Source: Pelargonium tetragonum
Taxonomy: Eukaryota > Streptophyta > Magnoliopsida > Geraniales > Geraniaceae
DNA length: 64,000 bases
Assembly: GCA_036897445.1 (NCBI GenBank)
Contig: JAYMTL010000024.1
Location: 62,001-126,000 of the forward strand
Direction of reading: 5' to 3'
Position 1 is the first letter of the stretch. Every line of letters begins with the position of its first letter. Below the pieces are notes generated by a model. It ran no database searches and had not been told where the DNA came from. It saw only the letters and a program-made list of their open reading frames with translations. Below are positions 38,066 to 49,000 of this stretch, piece by piece. The translations under genes were made by a program, and so were the position numbers.

Positions 38066-38175
38066 GTACTTTCCTTTACCCCCTTCACTATGTTGCAGTC
38101 AGGTAGAAGGGCGTACTCATTATCGATTAAAGCTCTTTCCTCTTTAGATAAGAACAGAGAACTCGAGGAAAAGCC
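38066..38175 (+). repeat. Dispersed repeat copy
   Basis: TACCCCCTTCACTATG, GCAGTCAGGTAGAAGGG, TCATTATCGATTAAAGC, TTTCCTCTTTAGATAAGAAC and CTCGAGGA run in the same order as 6158-6260, which has ACCTCCTTCAG, AGTCGGTAAAATGG, TATCCTCTTTAGCGATAAG and CTAGAGGA. This pair gives the best evidence that the element extends at least about 100 bp beyond the CATTACCTCC word. Confidence 0.55.
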
Positions 38176-39067
38176 CCCTTTAGTATAACACCTAGCTACT
38201 AGATACTCTACAAAGAATAACGATAAGAACTCTTATACTATCTATACTTCCTAAGCTACAATGAATACAAGTATTTTAGGTATTTCCCTTTGTTTTTTTT
38301 ATTGTTGGAAAGTAATTACTTTTAATGTAAAAAAAGGGCCCAGTATACACTACCCAGACCCTAGAGCTCCTCCTTAAACTACTAAAGGAATAGGACAATT
38401 TTAGGTACAGTAAGATTAAGATAATGAGACCCTTGGGAAGAACGTAGCACACGAGTCCCTGGTAATATTTACTTGGCTGTCCCGTGTTTCCTTATTAATT
38501 TCATTCTGGTATAATGAGATTTGAACCATATAAAAAGATAAAGGTCAAACCCGCGTTTTAAAACTAGCTTCAACAGCTGACTTAACCTCACCTCTGCCGC
38601 TTATTAGCTTAGTAATAAAGTAAACCTAATTCAAAATAAAAGGGCTTTTTCAACGTTAAACTTAAGCCTAATTTTAAGAAAAATCTTTCTGCTTTGCGTA
38701 CGCCCTAAAGAGCCCTTCACGAGGCTCAATATTTTAGTTATCCCCTCTTTAAGAAAGAACCTGCAATAGTATCTCATACCCAATTCTAAGACTTTCCAGT
38801 CGCCTATCTATTACTGGAGATTCCGGAGTTTTCCCATTTCTTATACCAGAAATTCCCTTAGATTCTGGTAAAGATAACCCCCAGGAAACCACCTTTAATT
38901 ACCAACTTCGGAAAGATTTAAGCGGCCTTTATTAACCCGCTCTTACTAAGATTAAAAGGGGCCTTTTAGTTGTTAAGCCTGTATAGTTTAGCCACCTTAC
39001 CCGACTAGGGAAGTAAGTCTTAGATGGATTACCTGTTAGTAAGGTGCATTCCTCTTGCTATTAGTGT

Positions 39068-39158
39068 TCTACTATAGGGAGGGTAAAACCCTTATAAAGA
39101 TTGGATCATTATTCTACCCGACTGTAGCTTCGCGAGGGGAGGGAAAGGCATGATAGTA
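39068..39158 (-). repeat. Dispersed repeat copy, minus strand
   Basis: Read on the minus strand: TACTATCATGCC, CCCTCCCCTCGCGAAG, CTACAGTCGGGTAGAATAAT, then ATCTTTATAAGGG. The core CAGTCGGGTAGA is exact against 30968-31060, and TAGAATAATGAT is close to 30499-30603. It lies about 0.9 kb from the plus-strand copy at 38066-38175 in opposite orientation. Confidence 0.55.
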
Positions 39159-39879
39159 TACAAAAAGACTTACGTTATAGCCAGACCCACTCCAATTTTT
39201 GTTTTATATTCCTACCTTTCAGCTAGCACCCTCTTATTCATATTCTTTAATAAATCGACCTAGAGCTTTGCCCTAATTATATTAGAGATAAACCCCTTTG
39301 AAAACTATAACCTTATGCAGAATATCTTGTCATTTCTTCGGGCCTTTGAGCTTAAAAGGGTAGTAACCTCACTTACCTGTTACCTTACGAGAATGCTAAC
39401 TAAAAAAGAGATAAAGCAGCTATCTTACCTCTTAGTATCCTGGTAATAAAAAACATAAGGAACAGAAGAAGCAATCCCTTAAATTCCAAAAAGCTAAGGA
39501 TAACTAATATAGACTAAACTAAATAGTGTCAAAGTTGTTGTCTAGAATAGTATTGCTAGTTTGGCTACCTTCTAAAGTGTTTTTTGTACATCCGACACAA
39601 ATTACGTTGTATTTTCTATTGTTAAAACCTTTTACTAAGTTCTATCTCATTTAATTTATTAGAAGCTCTGCCCTTAAAGCAGCTCAATACTTTTTAGTAG
39701 GCTTGCTTAACTTAGAATAATCCTGCCCAGTTAACCCCTAAGAAAAACTTGCTGTAACTAAAGGAACCCTTAAATTTTCCTGTAAAAAGTAAAACAAAGT
39801 AAAGAATTAGAATACTTCTATTATGAGTATAATCGTCTTGAATCCCTCAGTACCAGAAAACAAGAGAACACAAGAAAAA
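39159..39879. other. Region without recognisable genes
   Basis: Ordinary AT-rich window sequence. No gene, RNA fold or further repeat copy is supported. Confidence 0.5.
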
Positions 39880-40090
39880 AACTTTTTATTAAGATCTAAA
39901 CCTTTGTAGCTATACTCTGTATCACTTACTCATCTCAGACTTCTTAGTAATCTGAATACCTACACCTGCTTTAGAAACTGTACTCATATGCCATAGACCT
40001 TTCCTCTAAATTTAAGACTTTAGCACCTTCCCTACAACCTATTCTAATTTGACCTAGAACTCTTACCTAAACTAAAGGTAGAGTTCTTTT
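39880..40090 (-). mobile_element. Lys-rich fossil segment, minus strand
   Basis: Pyrimidine-rich on plus, so purine-rich on minus. A short minus-strand reading gives VSKAGVGIQITKKSEMSK, similar in style (small residues alternating with Lys) to the readings at 11.8 kb and 48.7 kb. It is broken and lies within 1 kb of a minus-strand repeat copy. Element origin is inferred from the shared company, not from a recognised domain. Confidence 0.3.
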
Positions 40091-43000
40091 ATTTTAGTAT
40101 TTCTTAAAAGCTTACATTATCCAGAATTCTAGCCGTTCCCGGTATATGTAGTCTAAGAAAAAAAGCCCTTTAATATATAAACAACTTAGGAGGGTTGGAT
40201 TAAGAAATTCTTTCCTATAAAAGTTAATAAGCTATCTCCAGAATTACTTACTAAGTCTTTTAGAAAAAGGGTTTCCGTACGAGTTTTTTGATTTTCTATT
40301 TTATAAGTTTCTTAGAGTTTGGTAACATGCCTTAGTCTTATCTTAGTCGATATATTCTCTATATTTTACTGCGAGTTGTTCATCTAGCGGATATAGTTTG
40401 TAGTTACTGATTATCATAAGAAATCCTGGCAGAGGCCCTTTTTAATGAAGTAAAAAGTGAAATAGCCTCTAAATAAAGACCCAATATTACTTTAAAAATT
40501 TTTATGGATTAACTAAAATTCTTTAAGAAATGTAAAAATTACTGCGATAGCTTTAGGCTTTTCCGTTAAATTAAGGGGGACCTCCCACATTGAGCTCTGC
40601 CTTAAAAGAGTACTTAAAATGAAACCCCAGTTAGCCTCTTATGAAAGTGTTATATTAAACTCGCCCTTTCTAGTCTAGAAAACATAAGACCAAAATTTAA
40701 TAAGGCATGCCTTTATAGCTTAGTTGAAAACTTTTTGGGTTTTCTAAGCTATTACTAGAAAAGTTCCGACCTAAATGATATAGTGATATAGAATAGAGTC
40801 CTAATAAAACGGAGCCCGGCGGGGAATCCCTGATCCTGATATACAAGTTTTATTCAGACGAATGGGGCAGTTCAAAAAAGGGGTCCTGATGAGTCTCAGA
40901 TTTTTGCAATGACAGTATAAGCTTGTGTTCATATAGAGTCGCCTGTAATATAAGGAGTTTCCTCTGGCACGCATAAACCACATTAACAAGTATACCACCC
41001 AAACATCCTCTTAAAACTATCCTTTATTATTGAGTCATCCCTAGCTTTAGACTCCGCTTTTTGTCTTTGCAAATTTAACAATATATTTTTATGCTGTATA
41101 TAGAAAGATTTAAGAGATGGATGCCTGAGATCTTAAGAGTTAACTTGTACATATGTACGTACATTATGGGAATAGGGGTCTTTCGTAGAGCGCTTCATCT
41201 AGGTAGGAATAAGGAGATTCGAGAACTAGAGGGACAGTTTTACAAGCTTTCTCTGGTGGGGGTAGTATAGAATATATATATATATATATAAAGTTGACTA
41301 TAATAACCAAAACTTCCCAGTTTATCCTATTTGCCTAAGCTTCCTAGGAATAACCCGAGTTCCACTGTAAAATATTTTAGAGAATACCGAGTCTAAAGCA
41401 GGACTTAGGGGCTTCCTTATTTGTATAGCTACTAAATCTAAAATAGAGCGGAGAATAACTTCTCAAGCCTATGTACTTAATGTGCATAAAAATTTAGAAG
41501 TACTTCTAGGCCCAAATGCACTCAAAAAAGAGAAAGCATCTTGTAAATATCGGAAAAACCTTGTTTCAGGGTTAGCCCTCATGTAGTTAAAAACTGGTGT
41601 ATGTCAAAAAGCTAGAGCTCCCTGTTTTTAAGTATAACTTACAGTTTCTCATAGGCGCCCTTTTGACGAATAAAGTACTTCTTAAAATAAGGGCAGGTTA
41701 ACTCATCTCAAACTACATGGAATTTTAAAAAGCAAACTTAATCGAGCTTCTTTTTTGCACTAGACAAGACACCACTTTTATAACCCATAGACTTTAGGCT
41801 AGAATTTGTGCATTTTTGTTAGTATGTACCTTTTCCTAGGTATGAGCTAAAGTTCTAAAACAACAACCTTTAAATACAAACACGCGCTTTAAACTAGCAC
41901 TTAATAGTATAGGGATACTGGTTGAAGTAAGCTCTTGCACGACTTGAAACACCTATAAAATCAATGTTATTAGGACCCAATAATATAAAGTTTCGAGTAC
42001 TCGTGGAAAGGCTGTAATAACGAAAAGAAAGATTTAATCTTTCTATCTAAGCGAATTTCAGTTTAACTTTATTACCTTAAGGAGAATAAAGATTTAGTAA
42101 AAAGATCCAGACTCTTCTCTACTCTAAAAAAAATCCTCGTAGGAATCCGGGAAGTCCCCATTAATGCAGCAAAAAGGAGTCTAGGCCTATTAAGTTCTAA
42201 AAAAAATTCTATTTAGAGCCTACCCGCCTTCCGTGTGCAGAGTGTTCTAACATTACTTTTTCTTGTTTTGTTGTCAATCAATTAGGGATTCCTGTGCTTT
42301 GTGATTTAAACGGGGCCTAACTACCTAAAGCTAAGGTCTACTAATAAAGATTAATATAACAAAGACAAGGCACCCGATGTCTAGGAGCATACATTACTCC
42401 AACTCTCGGTGACTAGGTTAAAACATTTGTTATACGTCTCTGGGTCACGCAAACTCTTGCTATTTTATTGATAAAGATCCCTGAAACCAGAAGCTGAAGA
42501 ATATGATATTTACTATTACTTGTTGGACAAACTACGAATTACACAATAAAAGGAATTTTTCGGCACTAACTCTGTATCAGGGTCCTCAAAAAAAGAAGAT
42601 TTTTAACCAATAATCCTGGAAAGCTGCCAGGGGAAAGTCCATATGCCTTGAAACGTTTATCTACTTTAACTAAAAAATGAATGTTAAACCAGAATCCTAA
42701 AATTAAGACGGCGGTTCTAATTAATACAAATTAAAACAAAAGTTATTTTTTGTAAAGCATTTTCCTCAAGTCAAAAAGGATGCAACACACACAGACCAAA
42801 CCTAAAAATAAGTATAATCTTACTATAAGGATAAAATTTTACCCTCTCTATTATCTATAAGGCTTATTCCTCTCTATACGGATAGTTACTGTAATATACC
42901 TTAACAACAAGAGAACTCAACAATTAGAATAAGTACTATATTCTTACTCCTATAACAGTACTAAACTCTAGAGATTCTAAGCTAAGTAAGAACTTCTATT

Positions 43001-46000
43001 TAGTCAAGGCAGAGAAATGAAAGGATAACTCCTTGTTTCTAGTCTGTAAGGCTTCTTGTTTAAGTACTTAGGAACTATACAACTAGGGATTGCCTTCTTT
43101 TTATTAAGTAAAGACAAGGCCAATAAAGTCCTCCATTGTATTGCTTCGCACGGAGTGTTCCTTTTAATCCCGAAATTAGATAAGGTAACAATAAGCGAGC
43201 GAGTCCCCTATTTAGTAGAGATACTCAGCTGTCTTTTATCTTTGCAAGAGTCCCGTGTAGAAATGCAGTACAGTAATTGTCAATCAAAAAGGGAGTCCTT
43301 CTTGTAAGTTTTATTAGTTAACAAAGAGCAAACCTTAGAATCTAGGGGATTATAAAACAAAAAGGGCCTAAACCCCCCTTTAAAGCGATAAGAAGTTAGT
43401 TTCATTGTAAGCTTCGATTCTTTATGAAGTTTTAGAAAAGGTTAGGAAGGCTCTATTTCAAAGGAAGGGTTTCCAAGTCTTCTTAAAGTAAGTAAATCCT
43501 AGTTATCAGGCATAGGGAAAGGATGTAAAAAAGACTTGATTAGTAGTCTCTAGTAATTTTTAAGGAGGGATTTCAAAAGATTTACGAAAAGGGGACTTAA
43601 TTCTAGACGTCATCCGGAGAATCTTCCTCTTATGTGTGACTCTTCAATAGTTAATAGTTTTTCTTTAGTTTCACTATAAAGAGGAGTACCCTTTAAAGTA
43701 TAAATCATAGGGTTCCTTTTGACTTTTCAATATCTATATACACGGATATTCCAATTTTTTTGGGGAAAATAAATATAATGGGCTGCTACCAAAGCTTTTT
43801 GCTATGAGTTAATACATCGCCAGTACAGCAGTACATATTCTTTAAGTAAGATGGATTTTGCCCTGGCAGGTAAGTTTAAAGGTTGGGTCAACCCCGTTTT
43901 GTTAGTATTTAGTATCTGGTTTCTAGAGTATTTAGAGTTTCACAGCTAATTCTTAAAAAGGCAGCTCTTTGCTCTATTTGTATTTTTCGAGGTACTGGGA
44001 TATGAGTAGGAATTAAGAACTTTTTTTCACTCCGATATCTATAAAAATTTTTTTATTTTGTTATATGTTTATCTATAAAATATCTTAAGATAAGTTAGCC
44101 CTTGCTATTGGATTATCTCGGGTTATAGAGTTGCTTTGAAACCTCTTATTTCATAAAAAAGAGTCAAAAGCTTGCCAAGTTTAGGGGTCTATAAAAGGTC
44201 GATCTTACTAATAACGGTTTGACCTTTCTTTTGAAACCCAGTCTCCTAGCTAACCTTAGCTATTTTGAAAAAGATTCCAGGAAAAATTTTGCTAGTATAG
44301 AAATTTCAACTTAAAGAAGGTTGCTGATAGGCTTGGGGGGTAATGTATCAAAATGACTCTATTTAAATTATTCTTGAAAGCTAAACCGAACCTATTTTTT
44401 AGTATCTTCTCTTAGTTGACTTAAATTCTTGCCTTTATAAGCAAAAAAGAATATTACGAGTACTTGCTAAGCGGCCTCCATTAATCCGTGTCTGAGCGAA
44501 AGGGTTTACACATTTTTTTTGTGTAGTTACTTCGGCTTATCAAGTTGGTTAAAACCCTAAATCTCTTGTATAAAATGAGCGCGAATACCCCGATTGTGAA
44601 ACTAAGTCTATCTAAAGTCAAGCAGGGGCTTCTTTTTATCTTGATGGACCAAATCACTACCTTTTATTCTAGAACCTTATCTCGAAATTCAGTTATCACT
44701 TTTAAAGATTAAAGAAACCTTAAGAGTTGTACTATAAAAGAAGTATCCCTTAAGCTACTGCTATTTATAAATATAAAGGTACTCGTTGGCATAGAGTAGA
44801 TATGAAAGTCATGCTGAAATAGGGGGGGCTGGTCAGCGCTTGAAAAGAAGTGATCCTTTTAGTACTCTTGGAACTGGGATTGTAGAAACTCTAGTAAATT
44901 GTAAAGTCAAGAATTTCATAATTAAGAGGTAAAAGACTTGGGAGATTCCATATCCGCTATATTATACTCAATATAAAAAAAACAAATAAAAGATGCTAGC
45001 CAAGAATGGAATTATTCACGAAACTCCCTCCTGAATGTGACACAAATTTACAAAAAACACAGGGGAATTTCTTTAGTCAAAATCAAAAGATAGAGCAATA
45101 CTCACTTTTTCACTCTAGATTACTAGATTAAAAGCTTTTTCTTACAAAAGGAGGGCCTATAATTGCTGAATTTTTATAGAATTAAGATTCTATACAATGA
45201 TTTAAAGAGGGTGTAAATCATATAACCTCCCACTATAACCACTATAAATAGGACTTGATACCTCTTCAAAAGGCATAGATCCGTCAAATAAAGAGTCGTG
45301 CAATAAAGTTTACTTAAATCTTTTCCTCTTTGTAAAAATGAGTCCTAATAAATCTGAGTCAATGTTTATGTTTATAATTAAGTCTTCCTGAAGTGGTTCT
45401 ACCGAAACAAGTATTAAAAAAATCTTCTATCGCGCAAAAGCTGCCTCCCTTAGCTTGTGTTCAAGAGAACAAACAGAAACTCCTTTGGAATATAGCTTAG
45501 AAACCGTACACAATACTATAGTCCTGATGCAAAAAACTCTAGGATACCCTTTTTTTAGAACTTACGCTTACAATAGAATCTTGTTAGTTAGGTCTAAAAA
45601 GCTTGATTTTTACAGAATAGAACCCTGCAAAGTCGGCCCTCAAATACTCTTTGATTCTGTTAGGATAGGACTCCCTATTTAGCTTGCTTTTACCTGGCTT
45701 CAACAAGTTCCGCAGGGATCCGCTTATTCTGTTTTATTAAAAGTATGTAGGTGTTAGTGTTTTAAAAAGAACTTGATTACAAAAAGATGTAATGTAAAAG
45801 AAGCCAAGGAGCTCTCTAAATCCTGTAAACTAAAAAAAGATGCTTTTTTCTTAATCCGTGTTTAGAAAAATTTTGGTTCGGAGGACTTCTAGTTGCTGAG
45901 ATGGATCAAAGCAGTTGACTTAGCCCCAACTTGTATTTTTGCTGAAGTCTAGTTATAGAGGGTCATATACTCATTCAACTAACCCCTAGGATTGGTCTAG

Positions 46001-48549
46001 GGGGCGTGCTAATTCCTGCGTGTAAATTTAAAGTTATTCAACGCAACAAGCTACCTTTCATTACATTAGAACTAGACTAAGATGTATGAAGTAATGGAGT
46101 TTCTTCTCTAAAGAAATCGCGGGTCTCCCTAAATGGGTAGTACTACTATTTCTATTTTATCTCGAAAATCAAATTCTTTTAGCAAAGCAATTCCTTAGAG
46201 GCTTACTCTTTAAATTAAGTACTTGTTTTGTGAGCTTATTCACATAGGAGACTAATCCGCGTCAAGAGGTATACCGGGAACTTTCAATATCATATTTTCT
46301 TTTTTAGTACTATTTTGAGTAAACTAACTAAAATGCCAGGCAATACTCTTAAAAAACTACCTCCAAAGCATATTGGATACCTAAACACTGCTTTTTATTC
46401 TTTATTAACCCGCGAAAGTGCTGGTTGGAACACTAAACCCTATTGTAATGACATATCATTTTAAGCTAGATCGAGAACCTAAGAGGATACTAGAACTAAG
46501 TCGATATTGAAAAAACACTAACGCTATACTTTATTCGAGTTCAGGGTCCCACGACTTACTTCTCTAGAATGTCTCTCATATTCCCTTAAAAATTTCTTGT
46601 ACATGACTTATGTAATTCAACTAGATTTTATTTAATAAGATTCGAACCGGTGGCTCATTAAACTTCGATTTACCGAATAAAAACTTGGTTAAATGTAGTA
46701 GCTTCCTAACAAGCTTTTTGACTTCCGATCTTCCTGGATTTTAAGAGTACAAGTAAAGAGTTCCTTATCTAAATGATTTACTCAGTTGTGGTAATTAAGG
46801 ATAAGAAAGAAACTTAAGCCCCCTTTCATGATCTAAAATACTTGGAAACTTCGTGTATGATTTTTTTCCACTAAAATTCAGTTATTTTTCTTGAATATTT
46901 AAAAAGTTGCATCTAGGAGCCCTGCGCAGTCTAACATTAAAACTTTATGAGAGCGCTGGCCAATACTAGGGACTATCAAAGTCTAATTTTTAGGATAACC
47001 CCTTAAAACAGAGGTATTGTAAATAAGGTCGGAATAGCAAAAAAGAGGATCCTCCATAAAAGGGAATTCCGTATAGCTTGTTTTCTTTTCTGTATATTTA
47101 CTACAGTATACTACTTTATAACGAAATTGCGGGTAGATTTACCAAGGTTGAATCTTAATAGGCGCACAAATAGTACATTTTGCTCTAGTAACTTTAAAGT
47201 AGGAAAAGTTTAGCGCAGTTCAAATGAGAGAAATTTCAAGTTAAGCACTATATTTAGATTTTGGCGAAATCCTAGGAATCTTCCTGGCCTTGTAGTAGTA
47301 CACGGAGGTTTCATCTGTAAAATTGTCAAGTACAATTCCTATATAGAAAAAGGCGACTCTTACAATCAAAAATTTCATTTTCACATTATGCCCAAATTCA
47401 CTCAAACACGAACTTGGTGGAATTTTTTTGACTAATACTTTTATGTTTTGTGTTGGAAATTGAAATTCTGACTCATATCAGAGCTGTGACTATTTTTTTG
47501 GCTAGCAAAGATTTTGAAAAGTTTATGTCTCATGGAGAAGGGTAAGCAAAGGGGTAAACTAGCCGGATATTTCTTGAAAATAAGGAGCTGCTTTCTACTT
47601 TTTAAACCTGCTGCACTGCTTACTTTGCAAATAGGGGGCCTTTTATTTTATACTGGTAATAACATGTCAACCTAAGATTAGAATAGAATTAAAAACATAG
47701 GAGACTTTGGACATTGCCCTTAGACATTCTATAACATGGGTAGCTAAAGACCCTATTACTGGTTAAAAAAAGAGTCTAAAATGGGGGATCCGTAATAAAA
47801 AATCAAACTAACCTTATATACTTAGGTACTATTCATAAAAAAATTCCTTCTTGAAAACCTTTTCAACCCAGGAAATCCCTTATAGGAAGTCTACCCTTTC
47901 CCAGTTTCTCTGCCCGAGATTACTAAAAATTCCTGACTTTAAGCAAAATTAAGGATCTTCCACAGAATTTTAGGGAATACGTAGACACTACTAGAAAATA
48001 GACGAGTTCAAGTCCCATAGTATACAGTAAGACAATACCCTTTCTATTATCTGTAATAATAGGAAACCTAGAAACAAAGGAACAAGCAACTCCTCACTTT
48101 AGAGCTATAGTTCTGAAGCTACTTTACTAGTATAAGACAGAAGAATCTCCCTTGCCAATCTACTTAACACCAATTGCCCTTTTTAATTAAAGAAGACTCC
48201 TATATAAGAACCCCTAAGCACAAGAATTTCTACGACCCCCTTGTTCAACAGACTTTACTTAACTTAAGGCAACTCCTACAAATAAAAGGTTACAGAGCAA
48301 GCCTCTAGAGCAGTCAAATTCCTTTATAACTTTAGTAAAAGGCTCTTATTCTTATTAGAAATGCTAAAAAAATAAGGAAGACTTTTTAAATATAGGGTTG
48401 AAGTTCCTATAAAATTTCCTTTATGACACGTTGGGTCCCTTAAGCTTTTTTTACCTCTCCGCCATTGGGGATCCTTATTTACTATACTTTAATTCATGCT
48501 TTTTAGAATTATACTCCAAAGAGCCTTTGCCTACTAAACTCCAAGAGAA
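40091..48549. other. Region without recognisable genes
   Basis: The region holds only chance-length frames (83 codons at 43056-43307; 75 at 45455-45682). A TA-rich piece at 42830-42960 resembles the decayed repeat at 38150-38260 in style but not convincingly in order of words. A G7 run lies near 44822. No RNA gene is supported. Confidence 0.5.
41272..41291. repeat. (AT)n microsatellite
   Basis: An uninterrupted AT dinucleotide run of about 20 bases. It is the longest simple repeat of this type in the window. Confidence 0.9.
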
Positions 48550-49000
48550 GAGGATGCCCGATTCCTAGCTTTAGAGATAGGATACTTGGATTTATCTTAC
48601 TCTTATCTTGATACCTTTCATACTAAAAAAACTATCTTCTTGAGAGCTTTATTCTGTATCTTAAAAATAGCTGCTTTCTTATAACCCGGACCTTTACTTA
48701 GAGCTATACCTGGGCTTTCTATCACTATCTTAGGAGCCATACCTCTAGCTTTTGTTTTTATCGCGAAGGGGGAAAGAAACTGAGTAGGGTTTAGATATAG
48801 TTATCCTTATGAAGCGTAGGAGGGTTAACTCATTCTAGGTTATTGAATAGACAGGATACACTATAACCCACAGATGACCTGGACTTCTTGACTTATTTCT
48901 TACTGACTTGTTTGACTTGTACTTTTAGTGCTATACTCTTATTGTGAGCTAGAGCTAAACAGATAATACTTGTCTTATGGATACAGGCCTTTTTTTGTTG
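48550..49000 (-). mobile_element. Lys-rich fossil segment, minus strand
   Basis: Read on minus, the stretch is purine-rich with alternating small and Lys residues. A 48-codon open reading covers 48618-48764 and includes ARGMAPKIVIESPGIALSK and GYKKAAIFKIQNKALKK. Farther upstream on minus (about 48890-48975) lies KSIALKVQVKQVSKK. The word CAGGTATAGCTCTA is shared with 7.5 kb. It is broken and unrecognised; the repeated chemistry and shared words support one dispersed family with 7.4, 11.8, 30.7 and 40.0 kb. Confidence 0.4.

Noticed and set aside
38500-38605. Minus-strand tRNA-like stretch ending GGTTCAAATCTC
   Set aside because: The acceptor pairs mostly by wobble with a mismatch, and the T-stem fails at three positions.
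46610-46695. Minus-strand GGTTCGAATC word with flanking ATTTAA/TTAAAT
   Set aside because: T-stem ACCGG/CTTAT does not pair; the AT-only outer stem is expected by chance.
47740-47775. AAAGACCCTATTACTGGTT, like a conserved large-subunit rRNA word
   Set aside because: Only about ten bases agree and no second rRNA landmark is found within several kb.
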